DNA of 5,574 nucleotides from Gemmatimonadota bacterium (GCA_003222235.1 QHVD01000210.1:1-5574); one strand, 5' to 3'. Counted from the first letter of the stretch, positions 1 to 5,248 are shown. Notes: a model not told the origin generated them from the letters alone. Numbers and translations: made by a program.

Positions 1-167
1 ACATACCCAACGCCATTTGGAAACGGCGAACATCCGCACAGGGGCTCAGAACATGAGGCCAGTGCAAGTGACACGAGGATCAAATAATGAGCGAGCTTCA
101 TGACGGCTCTTACTATACCCCGGCCGACTAGCCTTGAGTCACCGACCTCCTTGCGAACGGGCGGCCT
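1..167. other. Tail of upstream cassette, no recognisable gene
   Basis: This stretch ends with GCGGCCT at 161-167, which is the left half of the attC R'' box later split by the insertion sequence. It should therefore be the 3' end of the preceding cassette. All three plus frames are short: one closes with TAA at 85-87, another with TGA at 101-103. Either could be the C-terminus of a gene that starts outside the window. None of the short peptides resembles a family I know, and I do not call a CDS. Confidence 0.5.
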
Positions 168-168
168 T

Positions 169-181
169 CTATGAGGGGCCG
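169..181 (+). repeat. Left subterminal inverted repeat of the IS (transposase 3' side)
   Basis: CTATGAGGGGCCG matches the reverse complement of 1706-1718 at 11 of 13 positions. It begins one base inside the proposed end at 168. Confidence 0.8.
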
Positions 182-262
182 TCTGTCAAGCCTTCCGGAT
201 CGTGACTAAACGACGGTCCCCCGGTTCCTCGCCGGCGTTTCGTCCTGCTCGTGTCATGCCCC

Positions 263-470
263 CCGCCGGTTGGCGGCTTCGTGGGACGTTCGAGGGCACG
301 CCTGCCCTCGAGTCGACCTTCTATCCGTGCCGGCGGTGTAAACGCCGCCGATCACCCAAACCTGTATGCGCCCGAAGGCGCCATCGAAGCCCGTTGGGAG
401 CAACCCCATCTAACACTCGGTTCCTTGCAGAACCCGGCCGCATCGGCGGGCTGCTCGCACCAACGGCCGC
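263..470 (-). ncRNA. Candidate bridge RNA (seekRNA) of the IS
   Basis: IS110-family transposases use a structured RNA from the element's non-coding end to pair with both target and donor DNA; in the IS1111 group it lies after the transposase gene. Read on the minus strand, a first stem (448-456 with 398-406) encloses a loop. Its 5' side carries GCGGCC (436-441) and its 3' side GTGTTAG (410-416), separated by a GGTTC/GAACC hairpin (419-434). These match the two halves of the target, GCGGCC at 161-166 and CTAACAC at 1722-1728. Then come a hairpin with a UUCG tetraloop (368-381) and a second unit: AGGTT (359-363), a CGGCGG/CCGCCG hairpin (331-350) and ATAGAAG (318-324). These match the IS ends, AGGTT at 1717-1721 and CTTCTAT at 166-172. 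Two more hairpins follow (291-310, 263-276). The guide matches are read directly; the exact RNA ends and the fold are inferred. Confidence 0.8.
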
Positions 471-488
471 GGGGCACGTCCCCCCGCG

Positions 489-1640
489 CTACGCCTTCAG
501 CACCGCGCCCTCCGGCACCACCCCGGTCTCGAGATAGCGCCACAGCTCAACCAACAGCTTGCGGGCGAGGGCGACGATCCCGATCCGCCGCACCCGGCTG
601 CTCCCGTGCCCGAAGCGGGCATTGTACCAGCGCGCCAAGGCACTCTCGGGCTGCCAGCGCAGCCACGCCCACGCGATCTCGATCGCCATCGCCCGGACGA
701 GCCGGTTGCCGGCTTGCGTGATCCCCTGTTCGCGCTGCAGGTCGCCACTCTGATACGGCGTGGGCGTGAGCCCGGCGAGGCCGCCGACTTCGCGCCGGTT
801 GGCAAACTGCCGCCAGCTAAAGAACTCCATCACGTAGAGCCACGCGCTCTCCAGGCCGATCGCCCGCAAGGCGAGCAGCTGTCGGACCTGCCGGACCGCG
901 GGATCGGCGCTCGTGTGCAAGAGCGCCCGGCGCTCGGCCTGGAGGGCCCGGATCTGCGTGGTCAGGTGGCGGACCTTCTGCCATTCGCGCTCCAGCCGCC
1001 TGGTCAGCGCGGGCGGGAGCGGCGTCCCGTCCCACGTGCGCACCGCTGGCAGCTCGGTGCCGAAGCGCGCCAGCGTGGCGAGGCAGACCCCTTGGCCCGC
1101 CAGCAGCCCCTTGATCCGGTTGGTCACCCGCGCGCGGTCCCGCTTCGTGGTCAGGAGTTCGCGGTGCAACTGCCGCCGATCCTCTTCTGGCGGCGTGGGC
1201 ACGTGGACCACGTGCCAGACGCGCCGCTCCCCTGTGGCGTAGCGGAGCAGCATCGTCAAGAGCTTCCGGACGTCGAGCCGATCGGACTTCGCCCGCCGCC
1301 GGCGCCGATTGACCTCGATGCTCGAGGAATCGACCACCAGATTCGCGATGCCCTGCGCGGCGAGCGCGCGGTGCAGCCAGAAGCCATCGCGCCCGGCTTC
1401 GTAGCAGCTCAGCACTGGTGCCTCCGCCGGGAGCGCGAAGCGCCGCTTGGCCTGCGTGAGCTCGGTCGCCAGCGCCGCCAGATCGCGCGCCGCGATCGTC
1501 CGCTCGCGCGGGGGTTGGCCGAAGCCCGTGGTGAAGCCCAGCTTCCAGTCACGGTTGCCCAGCTCGAACGCGAGGTATAATGTGGGAGCCGGTCTCGCAT
1601 TATCGGTCCCAACTGTGGGGCGGGTCGCTGCGGGTAGCAT
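489..1640 (-). CDS. IS110-family transposase (DEDD/serine recombinase)
   Basis: This 383-residue protein should catalyse RNA-guided excision, circle formation and insertion of the surrounding element. The N-terminal RuvC-like domain shows FEL (E26), CYEAGRDGFWLHR (E81) and AKSDRLD (D120, D123). The C-terminal Transposase_20 domain shows GLAGLTPTPYQSGD, with S298 as the likely catalytic serine, followed by GITQAGNRLVR (306-316). A basic, helical middle part (about 150-245) fits the coiled-coil linker of the family. The start is firm: AGGAGG lies five bases before the ATG. The first acidic residue of the DEDD set appears to be Glu instead of the usual Asp. The antisense direction relative to the cassettes follows from the orientation of the attC target. 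Length and motifs look complete. Confidence 0.93.
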   Translation of the reverse strand: MLPAATRPTVGTDNARPAPTLYLAFELGNRDWKLGFTTGFGQPPRERTIAARDLAALATELTQAKRRFALPAEAPVLSCYEAGRDGFWLHRALAAQGIANLVVDSSSIEVNRRRRRAKSDRLDVRKLLTMLLRYATGERRVWHVVHVPTPPEEDRRQLHRELLTTKRDRARVTNRIKGLLAGQGVCLATLARFGTELPAVRTWDGTPLPPALTRRLEREWQKVRHLTTQIRALQAERRALLHTSADPAVRQVRQLLALRAIGLESAWLYVMEFFSWRQFANRREVGGLAGLTPTPYQSGDLQREQGITQAGNRLVRAMAIEIAWAWLRWQPESALARWYNARFGHGSSRVRRIGIVALARKLLVELWRYLETGVVPEGAVLKA

Positions 1641-1705
1641 GTGCTCCTCCTGGTGTGAGAACCGGAATGAGCATAAACAGTGGCGGCCCGCTTCGCCTCC
1701 CCGCC

Positions 1706-1718
1706 CAGCCCCACATAG
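1706..1718 (-). repeat. Right subterminal inverted repeat of the IS (transposase 5' side)
   Basis: On the minus strand it reads CTATGTGGGGCTG, matching 169-181 at 11 of 13 positions. It lies three bases inside the proposed end at 1721, within the 80 bp leader of the transposase gene. Confidence 0.8.
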
Positions 1719-1721
1719 GTT

Positions 1722-1821
1722 CTAACACGCGCCTGAAGCTGACGGCGCCCGTCGTCTATTGTAGAATTGCCTTTGTGAACCTTTCAGCTTGGCGCCGCAG
1801 CTTAGGCGCACTCCGTTAGGC
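1722..1821 (+). repeat. attC-1, interrupted by the IS (left 4 bases at 164-167)
   Basis: The intact site would be about 102 bp: GC (164-165), CT core, then 1724-1821. R'' is then GCCTAAC and R' is GTTAGGC (1815-1821). The L'' arm GCGCCTGAAGCTG pairs with the L' arm CAGCTTAGGCGC, with an unpaired G, and GGCGCC further in pairs with GGCGCC. It is the shortest site of the array and lacks much of the central part. Its middle (GAATTGC, TTTGTG) resembles attC-2 and attC-6. The IS separates the R'' box, so the site should fold and recombine poorly unless the element excises. Confidence 0.88.
1758..1787 (-). promoter_or_regulatory. Possible promoter in attC-1 reading into the transposase
   Basis: On the minus strand, CTGAAA (1782-1787, 4 of 6 to TTGACA) is followed after 18 bp by TACAAT (1758-1763, 5 of 6 to TATAAT). 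Transcription would start near 1750 and cross the IS end into the transposase gene. The boxes belong to the attC and not to the IS, so the element may have gained expression by chance of insertion. This is motif matching only. Confidence 0.3.
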
Positions 1822-1832
1822 GGCGTTATCCC

Positions 1833-2306
1833 GTGAACCCCTATGTCTTCGCGATGAAGCCAATTGGTGTCGTACGGAGCCCCTACACCAACACCACGCA
1901 GATCCCCGAAGGTCTCGGGACCACACACGAGGCCGAGGGCGTGCTCGAGATCCTGCCCGCCCTCGAGCCGGGCCTCACGGACATCGAAGGGTTCTCGCAC
2001 CTCTACGTCCTTTGGGTCTTCGACCGGGCTGCGGGCTATGAGCTCCTCGGCACGCCGCCCATCGATACGCGTGCCCACGGCGTCTTCGCCACCCGCTCCC
2101 CTCGTCGGCCTAACCCCATCGGTCTGACGGTCGTCCGCCTGCTGCGCCGGGAAGGTTCGCGCTTGTTGGTGCGGGGCGTGGATATGCTTGACGGCACGCC
2201 CATTCTGGATATCAAGCCCTATCTGAGCAGCGTGCCGCCGCAGGAGTTGCGCCGCGGCTGGCTGGCGGAGGCAGAGCGTGCGACGCAGGGTAGGGGTGCC
2301 CGATAA
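1833..2306 (+). CDS. trmO: tRNA (N6-threonylcarbamoyladenosine(37)-N6)-methyltransferase TrmO
   Basis: TrmO (TsaA/YaeB, UPF0066 family) uses S-adenosylmethionine to methylate t6A at position 37 of certain tRNAs, giving m6t6A and tuning decoding of ACY codons in the cytoplasm. The 157-residue protein has the family hallmarks: PIGVVRSPY near the N-terminus (10-18), FSHLYVLWVFDR (54-65), GVFATRSPRRPNPIGLT (83-99) and LDGTPILDIKPY (119-130). It contains only the catalytic beta-barrel domain, without the C-terminal extension of E. coli TrmO. The start is either GTG 1833, only 12 bases past the R' box, or ATG 1854; neither has a clear Shine-Dalgarno sequence, and the family usually begins just before PIGVV, so 1854 is quite possible. 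It is the only gene of its cassette and ends 7 bases before attC-2. A tRNA-modification gene is unusual cassette cargo. Confidence 0.9.
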   Translation: MNPYVFAMKPIGVVRSPYTNTTQIPEGLGTTHEAEGVLEILPALEPGLTDIEGFSHLYVLWVFDRAAGYELLGTPPIDTRAHGVFATRSPRRPNPIGLTVVRLLRREGSRLLVRGVDMLDGTPILDIKPYLSSVPPQELRRGWLAEAERATQGRGAR

Positions 2307-2313
2307 CAACGCC

Positions 2314-2451
2314 GCCTAACCAGCGCTTGAAGCTGCCGGCGCCCGGTTTTGGGAGGAATTGCGTTTGTGCGCCTGCGGGCTTTGTGGTAATCTCAAGCAT
2401 CGCGCCGCCTGATGTGGGTCGGCGCCGCAGCTTAAGCGCGGTCCGTTACGC
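2314..2451 (+). repeat. attC-2 (138 bp, type A)
   Basis: R'' is GCCTAAC (2314-2320) and R' is GTTACGC (2445-2451). The arms GCGCTTGAAGCTG and CAGCTTAAGCGC pair with an unpaired G, followed by GGCGCC pairing with GGCGCC. The R' box departs from the GTTRRRY rule (C at the fifth position), and its pairing with R'' is therefore imperfect. The central part resembles attC-6 (GGCGCCCGGT, TTGGGA, GAATTGCGTTTGTGC). Confidence 0.9.
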
Positions 2452-2458
2452 CGCAACC

Positions 2459-2977
2459 GTGGATACGACTCCCCGCACTCTCTCCTCCGCCCAGACCTTC
2501 CTCATGAAGGTCATCTTCCCGCCTTTCTGGATCGGGGGTTTCGCACTCGCTACCGTCACCCTCTTCCTCTCACCGGGGTCCTGGCACGACGCACACGGGG
2601 GCGCACTGGATCCTGATACGAAGTGGTTCTTTCTATTGGCCACGATCGTTGGCGGCGGATTCATCTGGTGGTCGTGCGTCCGACTCAAACGGGTACGGAT
2701 GGATGATAGAGCGCTCTACATATCGAACTACTCCACTGAGATCGCCGTGCCGTTGGTCAACGTCGCTCAAGTGTCCGAGAATCGTTGGATCAACATTCAT
2801 CCCGTCACAATCGAGTTCCATGCAGGCACCGAGTTCGGATCCCGGGTGGTCTTCATGCCAAAGGTTCGCTGGTTCGCCTTTTGGTCGTCGCATCCAGTCG
2901 TTGAGGAGATCCGTGCAGCGGTGAGGCGCGCTACCGGCCAAGCTCCCGACAGGGGTTGCGGCCTAACAAGCGCTTGA
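2459..2977 (+). CDS. Cassette-borne two-TM membrane protein with PH-like region
   Basis: Not assigned to a named family. From GTG 2459 it has 172 residues. Two hydrophobic segments (about 18-37, VIFPPFWIGGFALATVTLF, and 56-74, WFFLLATIVGGGFIWWSCV) should span the inner membrane. The rest (about 78-136: MDDRALYISNYSTEIAVPLV through GSRVVFMPK) looks like a short beta-rich, bacterial PH-like domain on the cytoplasmic side. The start is uncertain: GTG 2459 is 8 bases after attC-2, and ATG 2504 would shorten the protein by 15 residues. I prefer the GTG because the sequence before the first TM looks protein-like, but there is no Shine-Dalgarno for either. The frame does not stop within the cassette body: it enters attC-3, which encodes the last residues LTSA and the TGA. 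Confidence 0.7.
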   Translation: MDTTPRTLSSAQTFLMKVIFPPFWIGGFALATVTLFLSPGSWHDAHGGALDPDTKWFFLLATIVGGGFIWWSCVRLKRVRMDDRALYISNYSTEIAVPLVNVAQVSENRWINIHPVTIEFHAGTEFGSRVVFMPKVRWFAFWSSHPVVEEIRAAVRRATGQAPDRGCGLTSA

Positions 2978-3101
2978 AGCTGACGGGCGGTGATCGCCCC
3001 AGCGGAAGCGGAGTGTTGTGCCCCTGGCGGGGCACGGACTTCGGCCCACACCCTTGCGCCGGCGCACGGGTCGCCCGCAGCTTAAGCGCGGTCCGTTAGG
3101 C
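2961..3101 (+). repeat. attC-3 (141 bp, type B)
   Basis: R'' GCCTAAC (2961-2967) and R' GTTAGGC (3095-3101) are perfect inverse repeats. The arms GCGCTTGAAGCTGACGGGCG and CGCCCGCAGCTTAAGCGC pair, leaving two unpaired bases on the left side (G 2976, A 2983). The left 60 and right 35 bases are close to attC-4 and attC-5; the middle is divergent. The TGA that ends the upstream gene (2975-2977) lies inside the left arm. Confidence 0.95.
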
Positions 3102-3186
3102 GTCTGTCTCGCTAGCGGCGTGCGGACGAGCATCCGGTGCACACTCGCTCCGCCAGGCGGGTCAGCCTGCGGCGCACGGCTGGACC

Positions 3187-3215
3187 TTGACACGAACGTT
3201 GGTCGACCCTAGAAC
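3187..3215 (+). promoter_or_regulatory. Candidate sigma70-type promoter inside the lipoprotein cassette
   Basis: A perfect TTGACA (3187-3192) is followed after exactly 17 bp by TAGAAC (3210-3215, 4 of 6 to TATAAT). It lies in the 157 bp leader between attC-3 and the lipoprotein gene, with transcription expected from about 3222. The leader is long for a cassette, which supports a regulatory role. This is motif matching only. Confidence 0.45.
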
Positions 3216-3258
3216 CGGACGGGCAAGACGGTCGGAACCTTCTTCAAGGGGACTGCCA

Positions 3259-3615
3259 ATGAACCCTAGAAGTGCTAGCCTCGGCCCACTCTTTGTTGCA
3301 CTAGCTCTGGTCTCGGGCTGTACGTTTGCCAGAATCTACTCGACCTCGGGAAACACTGTAGCACTCACCACGCTGCAACAGGGCGAATCCGAGTCCTTTA
3401 CGCTCTCGAAGCACATGGTGTTCGACTACACAGGTGCCGTTGACGTGCAGGAATTGGTTCGGAGCAAGTATGGCGCGGGTGGGACTGTCGAGAATGTTTC
3501 CATCAAAGTGAAGAGCACGTTCGGCGACTTCATGCTGAACCTAATCACCCTTGGCTTGGCCAATAGCAAGCACTTCGAGGTCACCGGTGACTACATTCGC
3601 CCACCGAGCCGCTGA
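3259..3615 (+). CDS. Small cassette-borne lipoprotein
   Basis: Start ATG 3259 is chosen because AGGGGA lies seven bases upstream and because the protein then begins with a clean lipoprotein signal: MNPRS, a hydrophobic run LFVALALVSG, and the lipobox residue C21. The mature part of about 97 residues contains FTLSKHMVFDYTGAVDVQELVRSKYGAGGTVEN (shown here only in outline) and FMLNLITLGLANSKHFEVTGDYI. The TLG motif near the C-terminus with a following beta strand recalls small lipoproteins of the Bor type, but the match is too weak for a name. It should be anchored to the inner or outer membrane, facing the periplasm. It stops 5 bases before attC-4 and has its own candidate promoter upstream. 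Confidence 0.8.
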   Translation: MNPRSASLGPLFVALALVSGCTFARIYSTSGNTVALTTLQQGESESFTLSKHMVFDYTGAVDVQELVRSKYGAGGTVENVSIKVKSTFGDFMLNLITLGLANSKHFEVTGDYIRPPSR

Positions 3616-3620
3616 CAGAC

Positions 3621-3761
3621 GCCTAACAAGCGCTTGAAGCTGGCGGGCGGTGATCGCTCTGAGGGAACCGGAGTGTTGTGCCCTGGCGGGCAGGAGCTAT
3701 CGTTCAACGATAGTTGCGCGAGCGGGCGAGTCGCCCGCAGCTTAAGCGCGAGCCGTTAGGC
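3621..3761 (+). repeat. attC-4 (141 bp, type B)
   Basis: R'' GCCTAAC (3621-3627) and R' GTTAGGC (3755-3761). The arms are as in attC-3, but the second unpaired left-arm base is G instead of A. The central part holds its own inverted repeat, CTATCGTT and AACGATAG, which should extend the folded hairpin. Confidence 0.95.
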
Positions 3762-3801
3762 GGCTCGGAACCGTCCGGAGCCGGACAAGAGAGGAGGGCC
3801 C

Positions 3802-4422
3802 ATGTCACGCCGACTGCTATTCCTCCGCGTCCTTACCGTGCTATGCGCGGCGCCGCCCCTGCTCGCGGCCCAACGCCCGCGCTTTGGGATTGCCGCAGGC
3901 AAGAGTTTCGTGGGAGGCGGCGACTCCCGAACCTTGGTCGATGCAGGCGGATTCAACGTTACCGGTGCCGATCAGGCCGGCTTTCACATTCGGGGCGTGG
4001 TCGAGGTGCCGCTCAATTCGGCCGCTTTCGCGTTTCGGGCGGAGGTGTTTTACAACACCCTGCATTCCCGCCCCAACAGCGTGGCGATTGTGGGAGGTGG
4101 CAGTGGCGCCCCCGCATTATACGATCGCACGTTCGGCTTGGCAGGGAGCTTCGTCGCCTCACTGAACTCACCGGCTCGCGTGTCTCCTTACTTCCAGCTC
4201 GGCGCCGGGGCATTTACCTCCCGGCTCGGGACGAACCCGGATCCGCAGAGCACCCAACCCGTGCTCACGCGCGGTGGCATGGGGCTCGGTCTACAAACCG
4301 GGGTAGGCCTGCGCGTCCGTGCGGGGAAGCGAAGTGTGCTCTTGGAATGGCGGTACGGCCAGGCACTGAACAACACGCGCGGTGTGGGATTCATGCCGCT
4401 CACGCTGGGTGTGATGTTTTAG
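3802..4422 (+). CDS. Outer-membrane beta-barrel protein, OmpA/OmpW-like size
   Basis: This 206-residue protein starts at ATG 3802, preceded by a strong GAGGAGG. Residues 1-23 form a Sec signal (basic MSRR, hydrophobic core, then LLAA before Q24). The mature chain alternates hydrophobic and polar residues in strands typical of a small barrel: RFGIAAGKSF, GFHIRGVVEVPL, FAFRAEVFYNTL, FGLAGSFVASL, VSPYFQLGAGAF, GLGLQTGVGLRV, SVLLEWRYGQAL and the last strand FMPLTLGVMF, which ends in the C-terminal Phe recognised by the BAM complex. About eight strands are expected. The gene ends 6 bases before attC-5. The specific function cannot be told. It has the best translation signal of all cassette genes here. 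Confidence 0.85.
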   Translation: MSRRLLFLRVLTVLCAAPPLLAAQRPRFGIAAGKSFVGGGDSRTLVDAGGFNVTGADQAGFHIRGVVEVPLNSAAFAFRAEVFYNTLHSRPNSVAIVGGGSGAPALYDRTFGLAGSFVASLNSPARVSPYFQLGAGAFTSRLGTNPDPQSTQPVLTRGGMGLGLQTGVGLRVRAGKRSVLLEWRYGQALNNTRGVGFMPLTLGVMF

Positions 4423-4428
4423 CGAGCC

Positions 4429-4569
4429 GCCTAACAAGCGCTTGAAGCTGACGGGCGGTGATCGTTCTAAAGGAAGCGGAGTGTTGTCCGCTGGCGGGCA
4501 CCGGCTATCGTTCAGCAACAGTTGCGCTGGCGCGCGCGTCGCCCGCAGCTTAAGGGCGATCCGTTAGGC
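4429..4569 (+). repeat. attC-5 (141 bp, type B)
   Basis: R'' GCCTAAC (4429-4435) and R' GTTAGGC (4563-4569). It closely follows attC-3 and attC-4 in the arms, with one change in the right arm (AAGGGCG for AAGCGCG), which weakens the pairing with the left arm. Confidence 0.95.
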
Positions 4570-4581
4570 GGCCACTGAGTT

Positions 4582-5097
4582 ATGGCGTTTCCTACGAGTT
4601 TTGGGTCCACGATCATGGTGCGGTTATCAGACACCGCGGCGGGCGTTACTCCGGTCATTGACTACCTCGACCAAGCCCTTCAGGCCCAGGATGCCGACAT
4701 CACGAACCGTGGTGATGCGTTGCTCGAATTCAGGGTTCCCCTCCGCACGCGACTGCTTCGCGACCTCGCTCTGCGGTGGGTCCCAGGAGGATGGCCGCTG
4801 TCGTTCGTTAGCGCGGGCAGCTTTGCCGCCACACCGCTCGGCGACCACGTGGTCGTGACCGCCGACGTCCAGATCAGTCAATACCTGTTGACTCGCGTGG
4901 GACTCTTTGCGCTCGTCAGCGGAGCCCTTAACCCGTTTGGCTCAATCTCGTCGCTCCTGTTCGGAGCCGCTGTGGGACTCGCGACAGGCGCCATCTGCTA
5001 CGTCTTGGCCAAATGGGAGTTCGACTCATGGCTCTCGACCGTCGATCGGCGAGTGCGGCTGGGGCATCGTCAACCCGGCCGCCTAACAAGCGCTTGA
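4582..5097 (+). CDS. Cassette-borne protein with C-terminal pair of TM helices
   Basis: I do not recognise this 171-residue protein. The N-terminal part (1-100) is soluble and beta-rich, with ALLEFRVPLRTRLLRDLALRW and a GSFAATPLGDHVVVTADV segment. It is followed by two hydrophobic segments (about 102-121 and 123-143, joined by NPFGS) and a short charged tail. ATG 4582 is 12 bases past the R' box of attC-5, with no evident Shine-Dalgarno; ATG 4615 is an alternative. As in the gene at 2459-2977, the frame runs into the attC, and attC-6 encodes the ending LTSA and TGA. The architecture suggests an inner-membrane protein with a large N-terminal domain. Confidence 0.7.
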   Translation: MAFPTSFGSTIMVRLSDTAAGVTPVIDYLDQALQAQDADITNRGDALLEFRVPLRTRLLRDLALRWVPGGWPLSFVSAGSFAATPLGDHVVVTADVQISQYLLTRVGLFALVSGALNPFGSISSLLFGAAVGLATGAICYVLAKWEFDSWLSTVDRRVRLGHRQPGRLTSA

Positions 5098-5218
5098 AGC
5101 TGTCGGCGCCCGGTCTTGGGAAGAATTGCGTTTGTGCCCCGGCAGCCTTGGTGGTACCGTTCAATCGACTTGGCGCCGACCGGGGTCGGCGCCGCAGCTT
5201 AAGCGCATCCCGTTAGGC
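5081..5218 (+). repeat. attC-6 (138 bp, type A)
   Basis: R'' GCCTAAC (5081-5087) and R' GTTAGGC (5212-5218). The arms GCGCTTGAAGCTG and CAGCTTAAGCGC pair, and GGCGCC pairs with GGCGCC further in. The centre is close to attC-2 (GGCGCCCGGT, TTGGGA, GAATTGCGTTTGTGC). Confidence 0.94.
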
Positions 5219-5248
5219 AGCCGCCCAGCGCGCGTCGTGGAGTATACC

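Larger units (their letters stand above)
168..1721 (-). mobile_element. IS110-family insertion sequence (IS1111-like layout) inserted in attC
   Basis: The element is about 1554 bp. It contains one transposase gene on the minus strand, about 80 bp upstream of it and about 320 bp of non-coding DNA downstream. Subterminal inverted repeats lie at 169-181 and 1706-1718 (11 of 13 match), one base from one end and three from the other. Such offset repeats, with a long non-coding region after the transposase, are typical of the IS1111 group. The ends are set by target reconstruction: joining 165 to a single CT core (166-167 or 1722-1723) and then 1724 rebuilds GCCTAAC, the perfect partner of GTTAGGC at 1815-1821. 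Only the CT dinucleotide is duplicated, as expected for this family. No frameshift or deletion is seen, so the element may be active. Confidence 0.88.

Noticed and set aside
100..167. Short plus-strand ORF from ATG 100 running into the attC remnant
   Set aside because: It has about 22 codons before the split site, no Shine-Dalgarno and no recognisable sequence.
408..414. ATCTAAC as a second attC R'' box or the true left end of the IS
   Set aside because: It fits RYYYAAC, but no attC arm follows. Ending the IS here would leave no room for the guide RNA and would not restore a full core box. It is better explained as the right target guide.
469..487. GC-rich hairpin right after the transposase stop as a terminator
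   Set aside because: The stem GCGGGG/CCCCGC is present but no T-run follows on the minus strand. Termination here would also cut off the guide RNA, so it is more likely part of the RNA leader.
606..1580. Long plus-strand open frame (324 aa) opposite the transposase
   Set aside because: It is an antisense shadow of a clear IS110 transposase. Its composition (Pro, Arg, Ala-rich) has no domain sense, and GC-rich codon bias creates such frames.
2327..2458. Upstream extension of the two-TM protein into attC-2
   Set aside because: The frame is open through attC-2, but those residues are translated recombination site, not protein. The frame at 5126 in attC-6 shows the same artefact.
3714..4445. 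Plus-strand open frame overlapping the outer-membrane protein gene
   Set aside because: It begins inside attC-4 and has no signal or domain. The overlapping frame has a strong Shine-Dalgarno, a signal peptide and barrel strands.
1722..5218. CRISPR array
   Set aside because: The repeats are about 140 bp, imperfect, contain inverse core boxes and alternate with genes. They are attC sites.
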